Source: Ketobacter sp963922875 (lineage in GTDB: Bacteria; Pseudomonadota; Gammaproteobacteria; Pseudomonadales; Ketobacteraceae). From it: 64,000 nucleotides of DNA. The position numbers and the translations under genes are program-made. Shown one piece after another: positions 45,401 through 52,906 of this stretch (the stretch's first letter is position 1; every line of letters begins with the position of its first letter). The notes under the pieces were generated by a model. The model worked only from the letters and a program-made list of their open reading frames with translations, was not told where the DNA came from and did not search any database. The stretch is taken from positions 186,001-250,000 of the forward strand of contig CAWUJH010000001.1 of the NCBI GenBank assembly GCA_963922875.1, in the 5' to 3' direction.

Positions 45401-46849
45401 CAGCTCACGTTCTAAATCCTGGGGATAAAGATTTCTACCATTGACCACAATTAATTCTTTAAGTCGGCCGGTAACGATCAGTTGATCACCCAGTCGATAG
45501 CCCAGATCGCCAGTCCGCAGATAATAACCCTGTTCGTGTTTGATCTGCGCCTCGAAAGTGTCTTTTGTAGCAGCGGGATTATTCCAATAACCTTTGGCAA
45601 CACTGTCGCCCTGCAGCCAGATCTCGCCGACGTTACCATCAACACAGGGTACAAAGGTCTCGGGATTAACGATTCGACAGGACTCAAAGCCTATCACTCC
45701 GCTACTGACTAAGGTCTGCTTAAGGCCACTATTTGATGTTATCCCATAAAGTGGCACTAAAGGTGCCGCATCTAAACCAGTGCCTGCTTCCAAGTCGTTA
45801 CTGTTAACTAGTGTCGCCTGAGGTCCAGCCAAATGGGCATTAGCAGACACAAATAAAGTCGCTTCTGCTAATCCATAACAGGGCGTAAAAGCTCTGGATT
45901 GAAATCCAGTATCTGCAAAATAATCATAAAACCGTTGCAGGCTCCCAGGATGAATGGGTTCAGCGCCATTAAACGCCGTACGCCATGAGGATAAATCCAA
46001 ACTTTTTTTCTGTTCTTGGTTGATTCGGGAAACACAAAAGTCGTAAGCAAAATTCGGTGCACCGCTGCTGGTAACACCATAGCGAGTAATGGTTTCTAAC
46101 CAGCGAATCGGTCGCTTTAGGAAGGTCATAGGTGACATTAGATACACTGGAAAACCAGCAAAAAGTGGCTGCAGTATACCGCCGATTAGTCCCATATCAT
46201 GATAGGGCGGCAACCAACTAGCACCAACGCAATATTCATTTTGCTGAAACGCTTGCTGGCTTAACATAGAGTTATGCAACAAATTGCGGTGGGTCACCAT
46301 TACCCCTTTTGGCGACCCGGTAGATCCAGAAGTATACTGTAGAAACGCCAGATTATCGGGTTCTACAGATAGGGGTTGCCAAACAGCTGATCGCTCCACC
46401 GTGTCTGTACATAAAACTGAAATATCATTTATTTGACTGCGATCTAGCCACTCGGTGGTAGCTTGGCGCTGAGACTCAATCGTTAAAATCAGCTTAGCTC
46501 CGGCATCTTTGGTAATTGAATTCAAGCGCTCATGATCTTTTGGTGATTGGATAGAATAAACGGGAACCGCCACAACACCCGCGTATAAACACGCAAAAAA
46601 GGCCTCAATATAATCCAAACCACTGGGGAACAGTAACAGGGCGCGATCACCTGGTGTCGAGTTTGCCTGCAATACAGCCGCCAGACTCTCAGCGCCCACC
46701 GCCAAAGCAGAAAAACTGATAGCTCCGGCTATCTCCAGGTTATCCCTTAAAAAAGTATACAGTGGTTGCTCACCTAAAACCTGGGCCCTATCCTGAAGCA
46801 GCTCTAACAAATTCTGATAGTCTGACTGTTGTTTATTGATAAGATGCAT
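39500..46849 (-). CDS. FAAL-ACP-KS-AT-DH-KR-ACP polyketide synthase
   Basis: This 2449-residue protein has domains FAAL (about 1-580; YTSGSTGSPKG, SWLPPYHDMGLIGG, GYYLRTGDLG), ACP1 (about 610-690; Ser647), KS (about 705-1125; Cys872, His1007, His1045), AT (about 1205-1500; Ser1296, HAFH 1395-1398 indicating malonyl-CoA), DH (about 1590-1855; His1592 and Asp1771), KR (about 2065-2245; TGASGDIA, Ser2201, Tyr2214) and ACP2 (about 2335-2410; Ser2373). The FAAL should activate a fatty acid and load it on ACP1; one malonyl extension would then be reduced and dehydrated. In DH, HxxxGxxxxP has Ala at 1601. The KR loop reads NRD, compatible with a B-type reductase. Confidence 0.96.
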   Translation of the reverse strand: MHLINKQQSDYQNLLELLQDRAQVLGEQPLYTFLRDNLEIAGAISFSALAVGAESLAAVLQANSTPGDRALLLFPSGLDYIEAFFACLYAGVVAVPVYSIQSPKDHERLNSITKDAGAKLILTIESQRQATTEWLDRSQINDISVLCTDTVERSAVWQPLSVEPDNLAFLQYTSGSTGSPKGVMVTHRNLLHNSMLSQQAFQQNEYCVGASWLPPYHDMGLIGGILQPLFAGFPVYLMSPMTFLKRPIRWLETITRYGVTSSGAPNFAYDFCVSRINQEQKKSLDLSSWRTAFNGAEPIHPGSLQRFYDYFADTGFQSRAFTPCYGLAEATLFVSANAHLAGPQATLVNSNDLEAGTGLDAAPLVPLYGITSNSGLKQTLVSSGVIGFESCRIVNPETFVPCVDGNVGEIWLQGDSVAKGYWNNPAATKDTFEAQIKHEQGYYLRTGDLGYRLGDQLIVTGRLKELIVVNGRNLYPQDLERELQQIDARLRQGQGAAVGLPDELSGTERLVILQEVERKVTDYSELSRLSQEVATCLQQRFQVLPYAVILISASSLPKTTSGKIQRRKALAQLQSGELKIVYDSRQKEPQVALVSAPALEQRVPAPFYDAGFDLGWEAKLTELLKNYLPPGVVPAPDQPFQAMGLDSKQALSIVGELEDQFGNSLHSTLLFDYPNIRALAGYLANYAAGGVSGAIPESTQNRETLSESLAIVGMACRFPGANNIDEFWDLLCCGGNAISAVPTARWNKQTLQRMGREVPDYGGFVAAVDEFDAGFFGISPKEARLMDPQQRLLLQTAWHAIEDAGLAAEALVGEKVGVFVGASSNDYSRLMARTKEAVSPWAGTSNALCVLANRISYLLGLNGPSLTSDTACSSSLTALHLAEQSLQLGESKIVIVAGVNLILTPELHAIFSGAGMLSPNGQCKTFDDAADGYVRGEGCGVLIVKPLSQALQDKDRIYARIDASHINQDGASNGLTAPSRLAQQTLLADTLQLAGKNSDDIDYVECHGTGTALGDPIELNALQSVYGAKREAPLRVGSVKTNIGHLEAAAGMAGLIKSCLMLYRRKWIPSLNLTKLTHHFAWERSPLKVQTTVEAFTGSASVAVSSFGFGGSNAHAILSTVESQVACTEYSQPQLMTYSARHPQVVDELEAQYQHLSVTTNLTAIAMASHQRRSHLAVRGASLMTAEGQLKLAVRSSYPTAAQPQAWLFAGQGSQYLGMGKQLYQQQATFRRHLNRLAGYFDLHLSMPLLDVLWQEPAARLNDTGYTQPALFALEVALARSWQDWGVQPSLVLGHSVGEFAAACIAGVFSEEEGIKLIAARSRLMVEHCEKGAMAFVALPVDSLRQRLETFPDLVIAAYNAPTAQVIAGTSEQVEHFVRELKNDKIVAKPLAVSHAFHSPLMKNMLMEFRQVAATIQYHLPVIPLISNISGKVAGPEIASAEYWVDHVMQPVQFQAAIEHCQAQGVTNWLEIGPGRTLIGMAINMVPDAEAQWLCSLKPKQEDMVTLLETVAKLYCSGQNFNWAELDGQRAPQLDGLPRYPFRGVRYWLRGQSEQSMEALFDVLGQRQFVAPQTVLYEQKYQGLQPYDLSAHRVLGSDVLAAANHVAAFIEVVYRELSSPLISLSQLKVGMALTLGTISESEPEVDTETNTAATVQYQLITGDQQLIAYSVTGSEPAQQLATAELSVADQDDLTRWPKSMPSTKISATITGQDLYSALWDAGYEYGPSFRWLTTINLLAEGSKWHAQAQWSRPAEFDLAQSRFQIPPGMIDSFLHMASVLHGDIADISQYEFLYLPVSIDKVEFNGLAMDCSGTVTIEHIDGVLGDKYLSYSLCVWNEMGEPLLTIARLKFRKISKKILQAESIPAVESYSKTWQQKDAQPGVTVQENWRIYSLSAEVPAAWTQALAGQGGPIRLEKIIAMNAMSETDFEIQLEGDNFDRELVVIGDLTEPNQAQPLWNLLQYWHGRGGNAKPKVLIGPGLLNARLGSVGNGVVVNGLIAGWVRAFNNETGTNLVSMVDTQLNELTLSKIQQQVLCQNAEPEIWLHQGLCQVPRWQAEQAKPLHYKEAPVALITGASGDIARQTIPFLLKSAHQRIVAVSRQDCIAELSDLVAQGKVIWVKADISDASHLKQALLDRSDIPPIQAIYHIAGVNRDAPFAENTWADFNFIAAPKIVGLLNLINVSVEFPDLFKINRWVLFSSLASVTGSYGQAHYAAANAFLDQAAQMLDQPGVSALSINWGAWKETRMVKGVAAQRKLRTKAGLYDMSSKAALAAMDRLLRTQSSNAIVAAIDWSRFKQFPGGGKAQFACLTEPEKPRDELRNLLDELTLLEVKERHSFVVSTLLEQVRQAMELGDESYIRADEPLQSLGMDSLIAVDLRNRLNNLSGLSLPATLLFDYPTIDAISGYIIEQLLPAQIDTEETVPELIAVPAELSDQNLDELLSGLIQE

Positions 46850-46870
46850 AACTGTTCCAGCTAATTTAAA

Positions 46871-48364
46871 TTACACAAGTTCAATTAATGACGGACTAAA
46901 GTGATCGGGTATCTGCTGATCCAGAATCGTTAGAAAGCTTGCGGCTACATTCACCAGCGAGCCTTTGTTCTCGCGCCAACGATATGGCCGATTATGATCC
47001 ACAATCACTAAAGGGACGGGGTTGGAAGAGTGAGAACCTAACGGCCGACCAATCTCATCCTGCATTTTATCGGCATTACCATGATCAGCCGTGATGGCTA
47101 AATGCCATTGATGCCGCTCGCACCACAGCATCACTTTTTCCACTAAGTCATCAACACAACGTGCCGCTTGCCGCGTAAGCTCAAGATCACCGGTATGGCC
47201 AACCTGATCCAGATTCGGAACATTGACAATCAACACCTGATTACCGTCTTCGATCGCTAACAAAGCCTCCAGAGAATCCGACAATAGCTGAATTGACATA
47301 GCCGGATTCTGCTTGATCTCGGCATCAGATATGGTAGGCAACTCTACTCGATTAGCGGAGGTGTCATGAATCATGCCATCGATAAAGAATGTTACGTGAG
47401 GAAACTTACACTGTTCTGAGATACGTGTGGTTTCAAAACCCAAATCTTTTAATTGTCGAGTCAACCCTTTATCAAAAGTAGGGGTTGGAAAAAACACATC
47501 ATCAACAGGTACCGCGTCCTGTTTCAATGCCACTAGCGATAACACATGACATTGATCATTCAGTTTTTTGGCCAATTGCGAAATGCGGTCAGCTCGATGA
47601 TTAGTTAGCATCACTACATCGCCTGCGCGAATAGACTTTCCATTTTCGCAATAGCTAACGGGAAATCCAGATTCATTGCTTTCATCCAGAAAACAACGCA
47701 GGAGTTCTTCAGAAAATGGACGGCTTCTTTCCTGATCGAATAGCGCCGTGCAACATTGCTCCGTTAGCGCCCAGTTTTCACTACGATCCATTGCCCATTG
47801 ACGGCCCATAATACTGGATAAAATAATATTTGGATCTTCCAGCGCTGCCAGGGATTCCTTTAGTTGTTGAACTATTGTTAACGCAGACCCTTGCTGACTA
47901 TCGACACCATCCAACAGGCCATGTAAGTAAACCTGCTGAAAGCCCACCTGCCGGGAAACCTTTGCGGCTGAAACTAAGGTCTGCCAATGGGCATGAACGC
48001 CGGCATCGGATAATAATCCCACCAAATGCAATTCACTTTTATTTTTAACCCTATCCCACACTGGCGACTGTCGCCATTGCCCTGAATCATATCCCGCACG
48101 GATACGATTCAGCGTCGATGGCAAAACTTCGCCCGCCCCAATGGAAAGATGACCCACTTCAGAGTTACCGACAGCATCCTCATCCAATCCCACAGCGGAC
48201 CCTGAGGCCTCTAATCTGGCGCAACCATATCGACTCATCAACTTATGTACAATTGGCATGTAATCCGCCGTAGTTGCGCTACGATCGGCTTCATTATTCG
48301 GTGCCAGACCCATACCATCAAGAATAAGTAATACCGCTTTGTTGGTGGACTTAATCGATTCCAT
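46871..48364 (-). CDS. Cofactor-independent phosphoglycerate mutase homologue, altered substrate site
   Basis: This 497-residue alkaline-phosphatase-superfamily protein keeps the iPGM metal core: LILDGMG (Asp16), the nucleophile Ser68 in GNSEVGH, LDQVGHTG, ITADHGN and GSHSSNPVP. It also keeps GRQWAMDR and NHRADR. The motif that normally reads LDGRDxxP is LDGVDSQQ, so the substrate arginine is Val154, and the usual KRWERV stretch is ENWALT. A housekeeping role is therefore doubtful. In the Streptomyces organoarsenical pathway an iPGM-like protein is proposed to convert arsenoenolpyruvate to arsonopyruvate, which suits this position between pst and PKS genes. Its ATG overlaps the pstB stop (TAATG). 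Confidence 0.85.
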   Translation of the reverse strand: MESIKSTNKAVLLILDGMGLAPNNEADRSATTADYMPIVHKLMSRYGCARLEASGSAVGLDEDAVGNSEVGHLSIGAGEVLPSTLNRIRAGYDSGQWRQSPVWDRVKNKSELHLVGLLSDAGVHAHWQTLVSAAKVSRQVGFQQVYLHGLLDGVDSQQGSALTIVQQLKESLAALEDPNIILSSIMGRQWAMDRSENWALTEQCCTALFDQERSRPFSEELLRCFLDESNESGFPVSYCENGKSIRAGDVVMLTNHRADRISQLAKKLNDQCHVLSLVALKQDAVPVDDVFFPTPTFDKGLTRQLKDLGFETTRISEQCKFPHVTFFIDGMIHDTSANRVELPTISDAEIKQNPAMSIQLLSDSLEALLAIEDGNQVLIVNVPNLDQVGHTGDLELTRQAARCVDDLVEKVMLWCERHQWHLAITADHGNADKMQDEIGRPLGSHSSNPVPLVIVDHNRPYRWRENKGSLVNVAASFLTILDQQIPDHFSPSLIELV

Positions 48365-49158
48365 TATCCTATCTCCCGCTCGATAAAACGACGACTCTGC
48401 TCAGTACGCGGCGTTTTAAATACCTGATCCGTTGATCCGTACTCACACAACTTGCCTACATTATCCTGACAACAGAACATAGCCGTAAGCTCGCTAATTC
48501 GTTTCGCCTGCCCCACGCTATGGGTAACTAACAACACTAATTTATCTCGCCCAAGTTGCTCCATGATGGACTCAATTTTTTCCGTGGAAATTGGATCAAG
48601 CGCAGAGGTAGGCTCGTCAAACAGCATGATATCGGCATTTTTTAACAGCCCCATAGCGATACAAAGACGTTGCTGCTGCCCTCCGGAAAGAGTAGCTGCA
48701 TTGGTTCGCGCCCAATCCTTACCGAGTTCGTAGATAAGCCCCGTTTGTTCCAGTGCAGCTTCCATTTCAGCTATCCATAGAGCACGAGGAATTTTTCGTT
48801 TGCGCAATGGAATGCGTAGATTCTCATAGACCGTACAAGGAAAGACGGTAGGCTGCTGCCAAATCATGGCAAATCGAGACGACGGAATTTTCACTTCTTC
48901 AGCACAACATCGCACATCGATATAACCAGACACCTGTACGGAATGCTCATGCAGATCGGCCATAACTTTTAACAAGCTGCTCTTGCCACAACCCGACGGC
49001 CCCATCATGGCGACAATACCAGTTTTTGGAATGCGCAATGCAGGTATATCCAGGATTTGTTTAGCACCTGCTCGAATGGATAGATTTTTAATTTCTACAC
49101 CATGATCCAGACTATGATCGAGAAACTGTTCAAAGCAAATATCAGCTGTTGACGCCAT
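48364..49158 (-). CDS. pstB: Phosphate/arsenate ABC transporter ATPase PstB-like
   Basis: This 264-residue ATPase (ATG at 49158 with AAGGAG upstream) has Walker A GPSGCGKSS, the signature LSGGQQQRLCIAMG, Walker B IMLFDEPTSALDP and the switch His in LLVTHSVGQAKR, in the order and length usual for PstB. With pstS, pstC and pstA it forms a complete importer energised by ATP. It overlaps pstA by 17 bases. Because the four genes lie between the aroA and mutase homologues, it probably feeds the pathway with arsenate, which Pst systems take up along with phosphate; this is inferred. Confidence 0.9.
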   Translation of the reverse strand: MASTADICFEQFLDHSLDHGVEIKNLSIRAGAKQILDIPALRIPKTGIVAMMGPSGCGKSSLLKVMADLHEHSVQVSGYIDVRCCAEEVKIPSSRFAMIWQQPTVFPCTVYENLRIPLRKRKIPRALWIAEMEAALEQTGLIYELGKDWARTNAATLSGGQQQRLCIAMGLLKNADIMLFDEPTSALDPISTEKIESIMEQLGRDKLVLLVTHSVGQAKRISELTAMFCCQDNVGKLCEYGSTDQVFKTPRTEQSRRFIEREIG

Positions 49159-49927
49159 AACTTGCAACTCCTTGTGCTTTTCTCTGGTGGATTGATAAGG
49201 CAATGCGCGGCAAAACCAAAATAATGATTAGCGCAATCAATAGCAGAAACGAGAGTGATTTTGCTTCGAGCATTCCCCCAGGCGTTTCCATAGCGAGTAT
49301 ATAAATTTGATAATTAATCAAACGAACAGAGTCCATCATGCTAGTTGGAAAATCCGTTAGCGCGCCACAAGTCAACATTACCGCAGCAGTGTCACCAAGC
49401 GAGGTAGCCCAACCTAAAATAAACACTTCAATCATTTCTTTTCGTTTCATTTTTAGTAATAAACCAAACTGAAATTCCAGCGGCTTAACACCAAACCCTT
49501 TTGCCAGAATCAAATAGCGCTGGCGCAATGGCACCAGAATCTGAAGGAATGCAGTAATCATGGTGGGATATAACAACAACAATAGCGTCAGCATAGCTGA
49601 CAGCATTGACCAACCAAAGCCAAGATAATTACAAAATACTAAAAAACCAATAACGCCCAATATAATGGATGGCATAGCCGCCAATAAATAAGCCGATAAT
49701 TCAGTGATCATTTTAACGGGCTTCGGCATGGGTAAAATTCCAGCCAACACCCCAGCCATCATATAAGCGGGTAAGAACGCCAGTAACGCGGCGCCCACAG
49801 TAACAATAATGGTCCCTACCACTATACCCAGCGTTGTTGTCTTAACAATTACTGGTCCAATAAAAAAACTAATCACGAAAATAGTTAACAGCAAATAGAG
49901 CCAGAGTAGCCAACGTTTACGTAGCAT
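49142..49927 (-). CDS. pstA: Phosphate-type ABC transporter permease PstA-like
   Basis: The ATG at 49927 follows CAGGAG and gives 262 residues with six membrane helices. The cytoplasmic coupling motif ILGWATSLGDTAAVMLTCGAL fits the EAA-like loop of PstA/PstC permeases. It forms a heterodimer with PstC in the inner membrane. It overlaps pstC by 11 bases. Confidence 0.88.
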   Translation of the reverse strand: MLRKRWLLWLYLLLTIFVISFFIGPVIVKTTTLGIVVGTIIVTVGAALLAFLPAYMMAGVLAGILPMPKPVKMITELSAYLLAAMPSIILGVIGFLVFCNYLGFGWSMLSAMLTLLLLLYPTMITAFLQILVPLRQRYLILAKGFGVKPLEFQFGLLLKMKRKEMIEVFILGWATSLGDTAAVMLTCGALTDFPTSMMDSVRLINYQIYILAMETPGGMLEAKSLSFLLLIALIIILVLPRIALSIHQRKAQGVASYGVNS

Positions 49928-50717
49928 AGCGACTCCTGAACTGGGGCAGCAGTACAAACAGAATAATGGCAATACAACAGGTTGCTAAAGCAAATAAAGC
50001 CATTTCATGAATGCCGGTTGAATAGCCCATTTCCAGGGCAATAGTGGCGGTTAAAGTTCTGACACTGGCGAACATATCACCCGTAAGTTGTACACTATTG
50101 CCCGCCAGCATCAGCACAACCATAGTTTCACCGAACAGGCGACAAAAACAATAACTCGCCGTAGACAACAGAATTGACGGCTGGCTTTTAAAAAAGTAGA
50201 GGGTTCGATCGAGAGCATTTAAAGCAAACGACTTTTCAACGCCTTGAAATCGCTCCTGATGGGCACTATAGCTTCGAAAGAACAAGAGCGTAGCGGTAGG
50301 AAAAATTAATAGTGTTAAGCCAATGGCCGCACTCAGCACACAGTAGCCGGAACCATTAATTTCACGAATCAAAGGCGTGATTGTGGATAACGCCCAAACC
50401 CCCACCACAACCGAGGGCATTGACACCCAGACTTCAAGCATGGGTACAACAGCATTGGCTAGCCAATGATTTCGATTATCAGCCAACTGTAGACTCATTA
50501 CCCAACCCAACATTAGACACAGCGGTAAAGCCAACACCACAATATACAGACTGCCGAAGATGGCGACGCCAAATCCGTAGTCGCCGTAATCCGGTGCCCA
50601 ATCAAACTGAAACCACTGAGAAAATTCAGCCGCTTGAAAAAATGGAACCGACTTCCATACCGGGAACAGAATGACAAATGGGGGAATCAGTGCAAAAAGC
50701 AATGCCAACCAGTACAT
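49917..50717 (-). CDS. pstC: Phosphate-type ABC transporter permease PstC-like
   Basis: This permease of 266 residues (ATG at 50717; the frame continues to a TTG at 50729) has six helices and the motif FCRLFGETMVVLMLAGNS in the coupling loop, plus VWVSMPSVVVGVWAL near the middle. It is the partner of PstA. It is short relative to the usual 300 or more residues of PstC, lacking an extended N-terminal domain. A 77-base gap with a hairpin separates it from pstS. Confidence 0.87.
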   Translation of the reverse strand: MYWLALLFALIPPFVILFPVWKSVPFFQAAEFSQWFQFDWAPDYGDYGFGVAIFGSLYIVVLALPLCLMLGWVMSLQLADNRNHWLANAVVPMLEVWVSMPSVVVGVWALSTITPLIREINGSGYCVLSAAIGLTLLIFPTATLLFFRSYSAHQERFQGVEKSFALNALDRTLYFFKSQPSILLSTASYCFCRLFGETMVVLMLAGNSVQLTGDMFASVRTLTATIALEMGYSTGIHEMALFALATCCIAIILFVLLPQFRSRYAT

Positions 50718-50741
50718 AAGGAATACCAATTTGTTGAAGAG

Positions 50742-50777
50742 GTTGATACAAGGCGCCCTTCCGACACCCGTATCAAC
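50742..50777 (-). promoter_or_regulatory. Hairpin between pstS and pstC
   Basis: GTTGATAC at 50742-50749 pairs perfectly with GTATCAAC at 50770-50777 around a 20-base loop. It lies in the gap after the binding-protein gene and has no T run. It may stabilise the pstS message 3' end or reduce downstream expression, as is common in importer operons where the binding protein is needed in excess. Confidence 0.5.
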
Positions 50778-50794
50778 AGAACTTGTTACTTCGC

Positions 50795-51571
50795 TTAAAG
50801 CACCGGCATTACATGATGTTCTTCGAAAACTTTACGGGCATCTTTATCGCCCAGAATAAGGCGCATTTTAGTTTGCAGCGCTTCGTTCTTAAGTGAGAAA
50901 ACCAAGTTCAAGTCGCGCGCCAACTTATAATTACCGGCTGCCACATTGGCTGGATCACCCTGTTGGCCGTCCAGAGTCAGGATCTTGATAGACTCACCTG
51001 CCTTAACGGCTTCTTCAGCATCGGCATAGGAAACGTACGCAATCGCATTCGCATCGCCAGCCACTGTAGCAATGGCTTGACCATTGGGGCCAATAATAAC
51101 GGCGTCTTTTCTCACTTCCCCTTCAATTCCAAAATAACCTTCGAAAACTTCTTTGGTGGCACGACCCGCTTCCTTGCCTACAACATGAATTTTGCCGCCG
51201 TTAGCCCAAGCGGATTTTTTACCTGTATAAATTTCCTTAACTTCGCTGGTGGTAATGTTCTCCATTGTTTGGGCTTTATTTACAATAATCACTACCCAAT
51301 CCCGTGCAATTACCATATTGGCGAACTCGGAACTTTCTTCTTGTGTCAAGCCGCGGGAAACCATACCCACTTGAGCCATCCCCATTTTAACGCTCTTTAA
51401 ACCGACACCGGATCCACCACCTTGAATTTTCGCCTGGACATCATGCTTTTCTAATACCGGCATCATATTTTCCATGATCGGACGAATGGTGCTGCTTCCA
51501 GCAAAAGTTATTGTTTCAGCGGAGGCCACTGCAGACAGCAAGGTCAATGCTATCCCCAATATTACTTTCAT
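50795..51571 (-). CDS. pstS: PstS-like periplasmic oxyanion-binding protein
   Basis: The ATG at 51571 has AAGGAG upstream and begins a signal peptide ending in ASA-ETITF; 258 residues. It belongs to the short PstS type: FAGSSTIRPIMENMM, QGGGSGVGLKSV, VGMVSRGL, GRATKEVFEGYFG and PNGQAIATVAGDANAIAYVSYADA. It would deliver phosphate or arsenate to PstCAB. Selectivity between the two depends on local hydrogen bonds and cannot be read from sequence by eye. Position in an organoarsenical-type cluster suggests relaxed or reversed selectivity. Confidence 0.88.
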   Translation of the reverse strand: MKVILGIALTLLSAVASAETITFAGSSTIRPIMENMMPVLEKHDVQAKIQGGGSGVGLKSVKMGMAQVGMVSRGLTQEESSEFANMVIARDWVVIIVNKAQTMENITTSEVKEIYTGKKSAWANGGKIHVVGKEAGRATKEVFEGYFGIEGEVRKDAVIIGPNGQAIATVAGDANAIAYVSYADAEEAVKAGESIKILTLDGQQGDPANVAAGNYKLARDLNLVFSLKNEALQTKMRLILGDKDARKVFEEHHVMPVL

Positions 51572-51598
51572 GATTTTTCTCCTTAACAAAGGTTTAAA

Positions 51599-52906
51599 CT
51601 AGGCAATCTGTTCTTGTTCACTGATAGAATGAAAATCCATAAAACGTTGCATTTCCTGCCAATACACAGGGAATGATTTTGATACACAGGCAGGATCAGC
51701 TACCGTAATGCCCGGTTGAATTAAACCCAATAAAGAGAAAGCCATAGCAACTCGATGGTCGTCGTAGCATTCAACTTCTGCAGCCGACAAGGTTCCAGGA
51801 TATACTCGCAACCAGTCCTCGCCTTCATCTACTTTTATACCAAGACGCTTTAGCTCATTGCAGCAAGCCGCTATCCGGTCACATTCTTTGATGCGCAGAT
51901 TGGCAATATTAGTGACCGTCACTGGCGACGATGCCTGCGCAGCCACTATGGCTAATGTGAGCACCACATCGGGCATAATTTCCATGTCTACTTCGATGCC
52001 AGTAATCGGCTTACCGGTTAACACAATGGCATTATTTTCTTCTTTTACTTCGCAACCCATTTGTTCAAATACACGCACCAGACCAACATCACCTTGTGCA
52101 GAATTCAAAGTAATACCAGGAATGCGTACACTGGAATGGGTCAATACGGCAGCCGCCAATAAATAAGACATGCCCGACGCATCCACCTCCACATCGATAT
52201 CCTGACAATCCACGGCTCCTGGATAAACCCGATAATGATGATTAGCGAATTTCTCCGCTCTTAAGCCAACGGCTCTCATCATGGACAATGTCATATTGAT
52301 GTAAGGCTCAGAAACTAAATGCTCGTTAACTTTGATGTCTACACTGGGGAACTGGAGTTGCTGGGAAGCATGAATCAATAGACTGGTAAGAAACTGGCTG
52401 CTGATATTGCCGTTTACTTGCCACTGATTTGAGGTGATCACCCCCCCTTGAATCTTTACGGGCAGACAACCCGCTAGCTGCTCGCAAGAATATTCAACCC
52501 CAATCTCTGACAATGCTGCCAGAATATCGAGCATGGGGCGTTCGCATAAACGAGTATTGCCGGTTATCAGAGTTTGGCCCTCCACTCCGGAGGCAAAGGC
52601 AATCATAAGCCGAGCCGGTGTCCCAGCACCGCCCATATAGATAGGCTCTTGGGGTGCGGTTAACCGGTCTTGGGTACGCTCAACGATAAATGAGTTTTGC
52701 CCTTGCTGCACACTAAGGCCACCAAAGGCATCCAGGGCTTTCGCCAAATAACAGGTATCGTCACAGATCAGGGCATTATTGATAACAGTGCGCCCTTTCT
52801 TGTGCGCAGCCAACACGAGCGCGCGATTAGTGAAGGATTTGGAACCCGGCACATTCGCAGTGAAAGGTTTATTTTGTTGCGAGCGGATGGGTGAAAGACT
52901 ATCCAT
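51599..52906 (-). CDS. aroA: EPSP synthase (AroA) homologue, candidate arsenoenolpyruvate synthase
   Basis: The ATG at 52906 has AAGG upstream and gives 435 residues; the frame extends to a GTG at 53026. Enolpyruvyl-transferase motifs are complete: PGSKS (Lys23), GNTRLCERP, ISSQF, LVSEPYI, MPDVVLT, IKECDRI, CYDDHRVAM and SKSFP. The PEP/glyphosate loop reads GGAGTPARL (92-100) rather than GNAGTAMRP, with Leu in place of Pro101 (E. coli numbering). Shikimate-3-phosphate residues are also kept, so ordinary EPSP synthase activity is not excluded. It heads the cluster. In Streptomyces organoarsenical clusters a homologue is proposed to make arsenoenolpyruvate from arsenate and PEP. A spare copy protecting against a PEP-like product is the alternative. 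Confidence 0.85.
   Translation of the reverse strand: MDSLSPIRSQQNKPFTANVPGSKSFTNRALVLAAHKKGRTVINNALICDDTCYLAKALDAFGGLSVQQGQNSFIVERTQDRLTAPQEPIYMGGAGTPARLMIAFASGVEGQTLITGNTRLCERPMLDILAALSEIGVEYSCEQLAGCLPVKIQGGVITSNQWQVNGNISSQFLTSLLIHASQQLQFPSVDIKVNEHLVSEPYINMTLSMMRAVGLRAEKFANHHYRVYPGAVDCQDIDVEVDASGMSYLLAAAVLTHSSVRIPGITLNSAQGDVGLVRVFEQMGCEVKEENNAIVLTGKPITGIEVDMEIMPDVVLTLAIVAAQASSPVTVTNIANLRIKECDRIAACCNELKRLGIKVDEGEDWLRVYPGTLSAAEVECYDDHRVAMAFSLLGLIQPGITVADPACVSKSFPVYWQEMQRFMDFHSISEQEQIA

Noticed and set aside
46871..48364. Housekeeping gpmI
   Set aside because: The gene is inside a specialised operon and lacks the LDGRD arginine; a housekeeping copy elsewhere is more likely.
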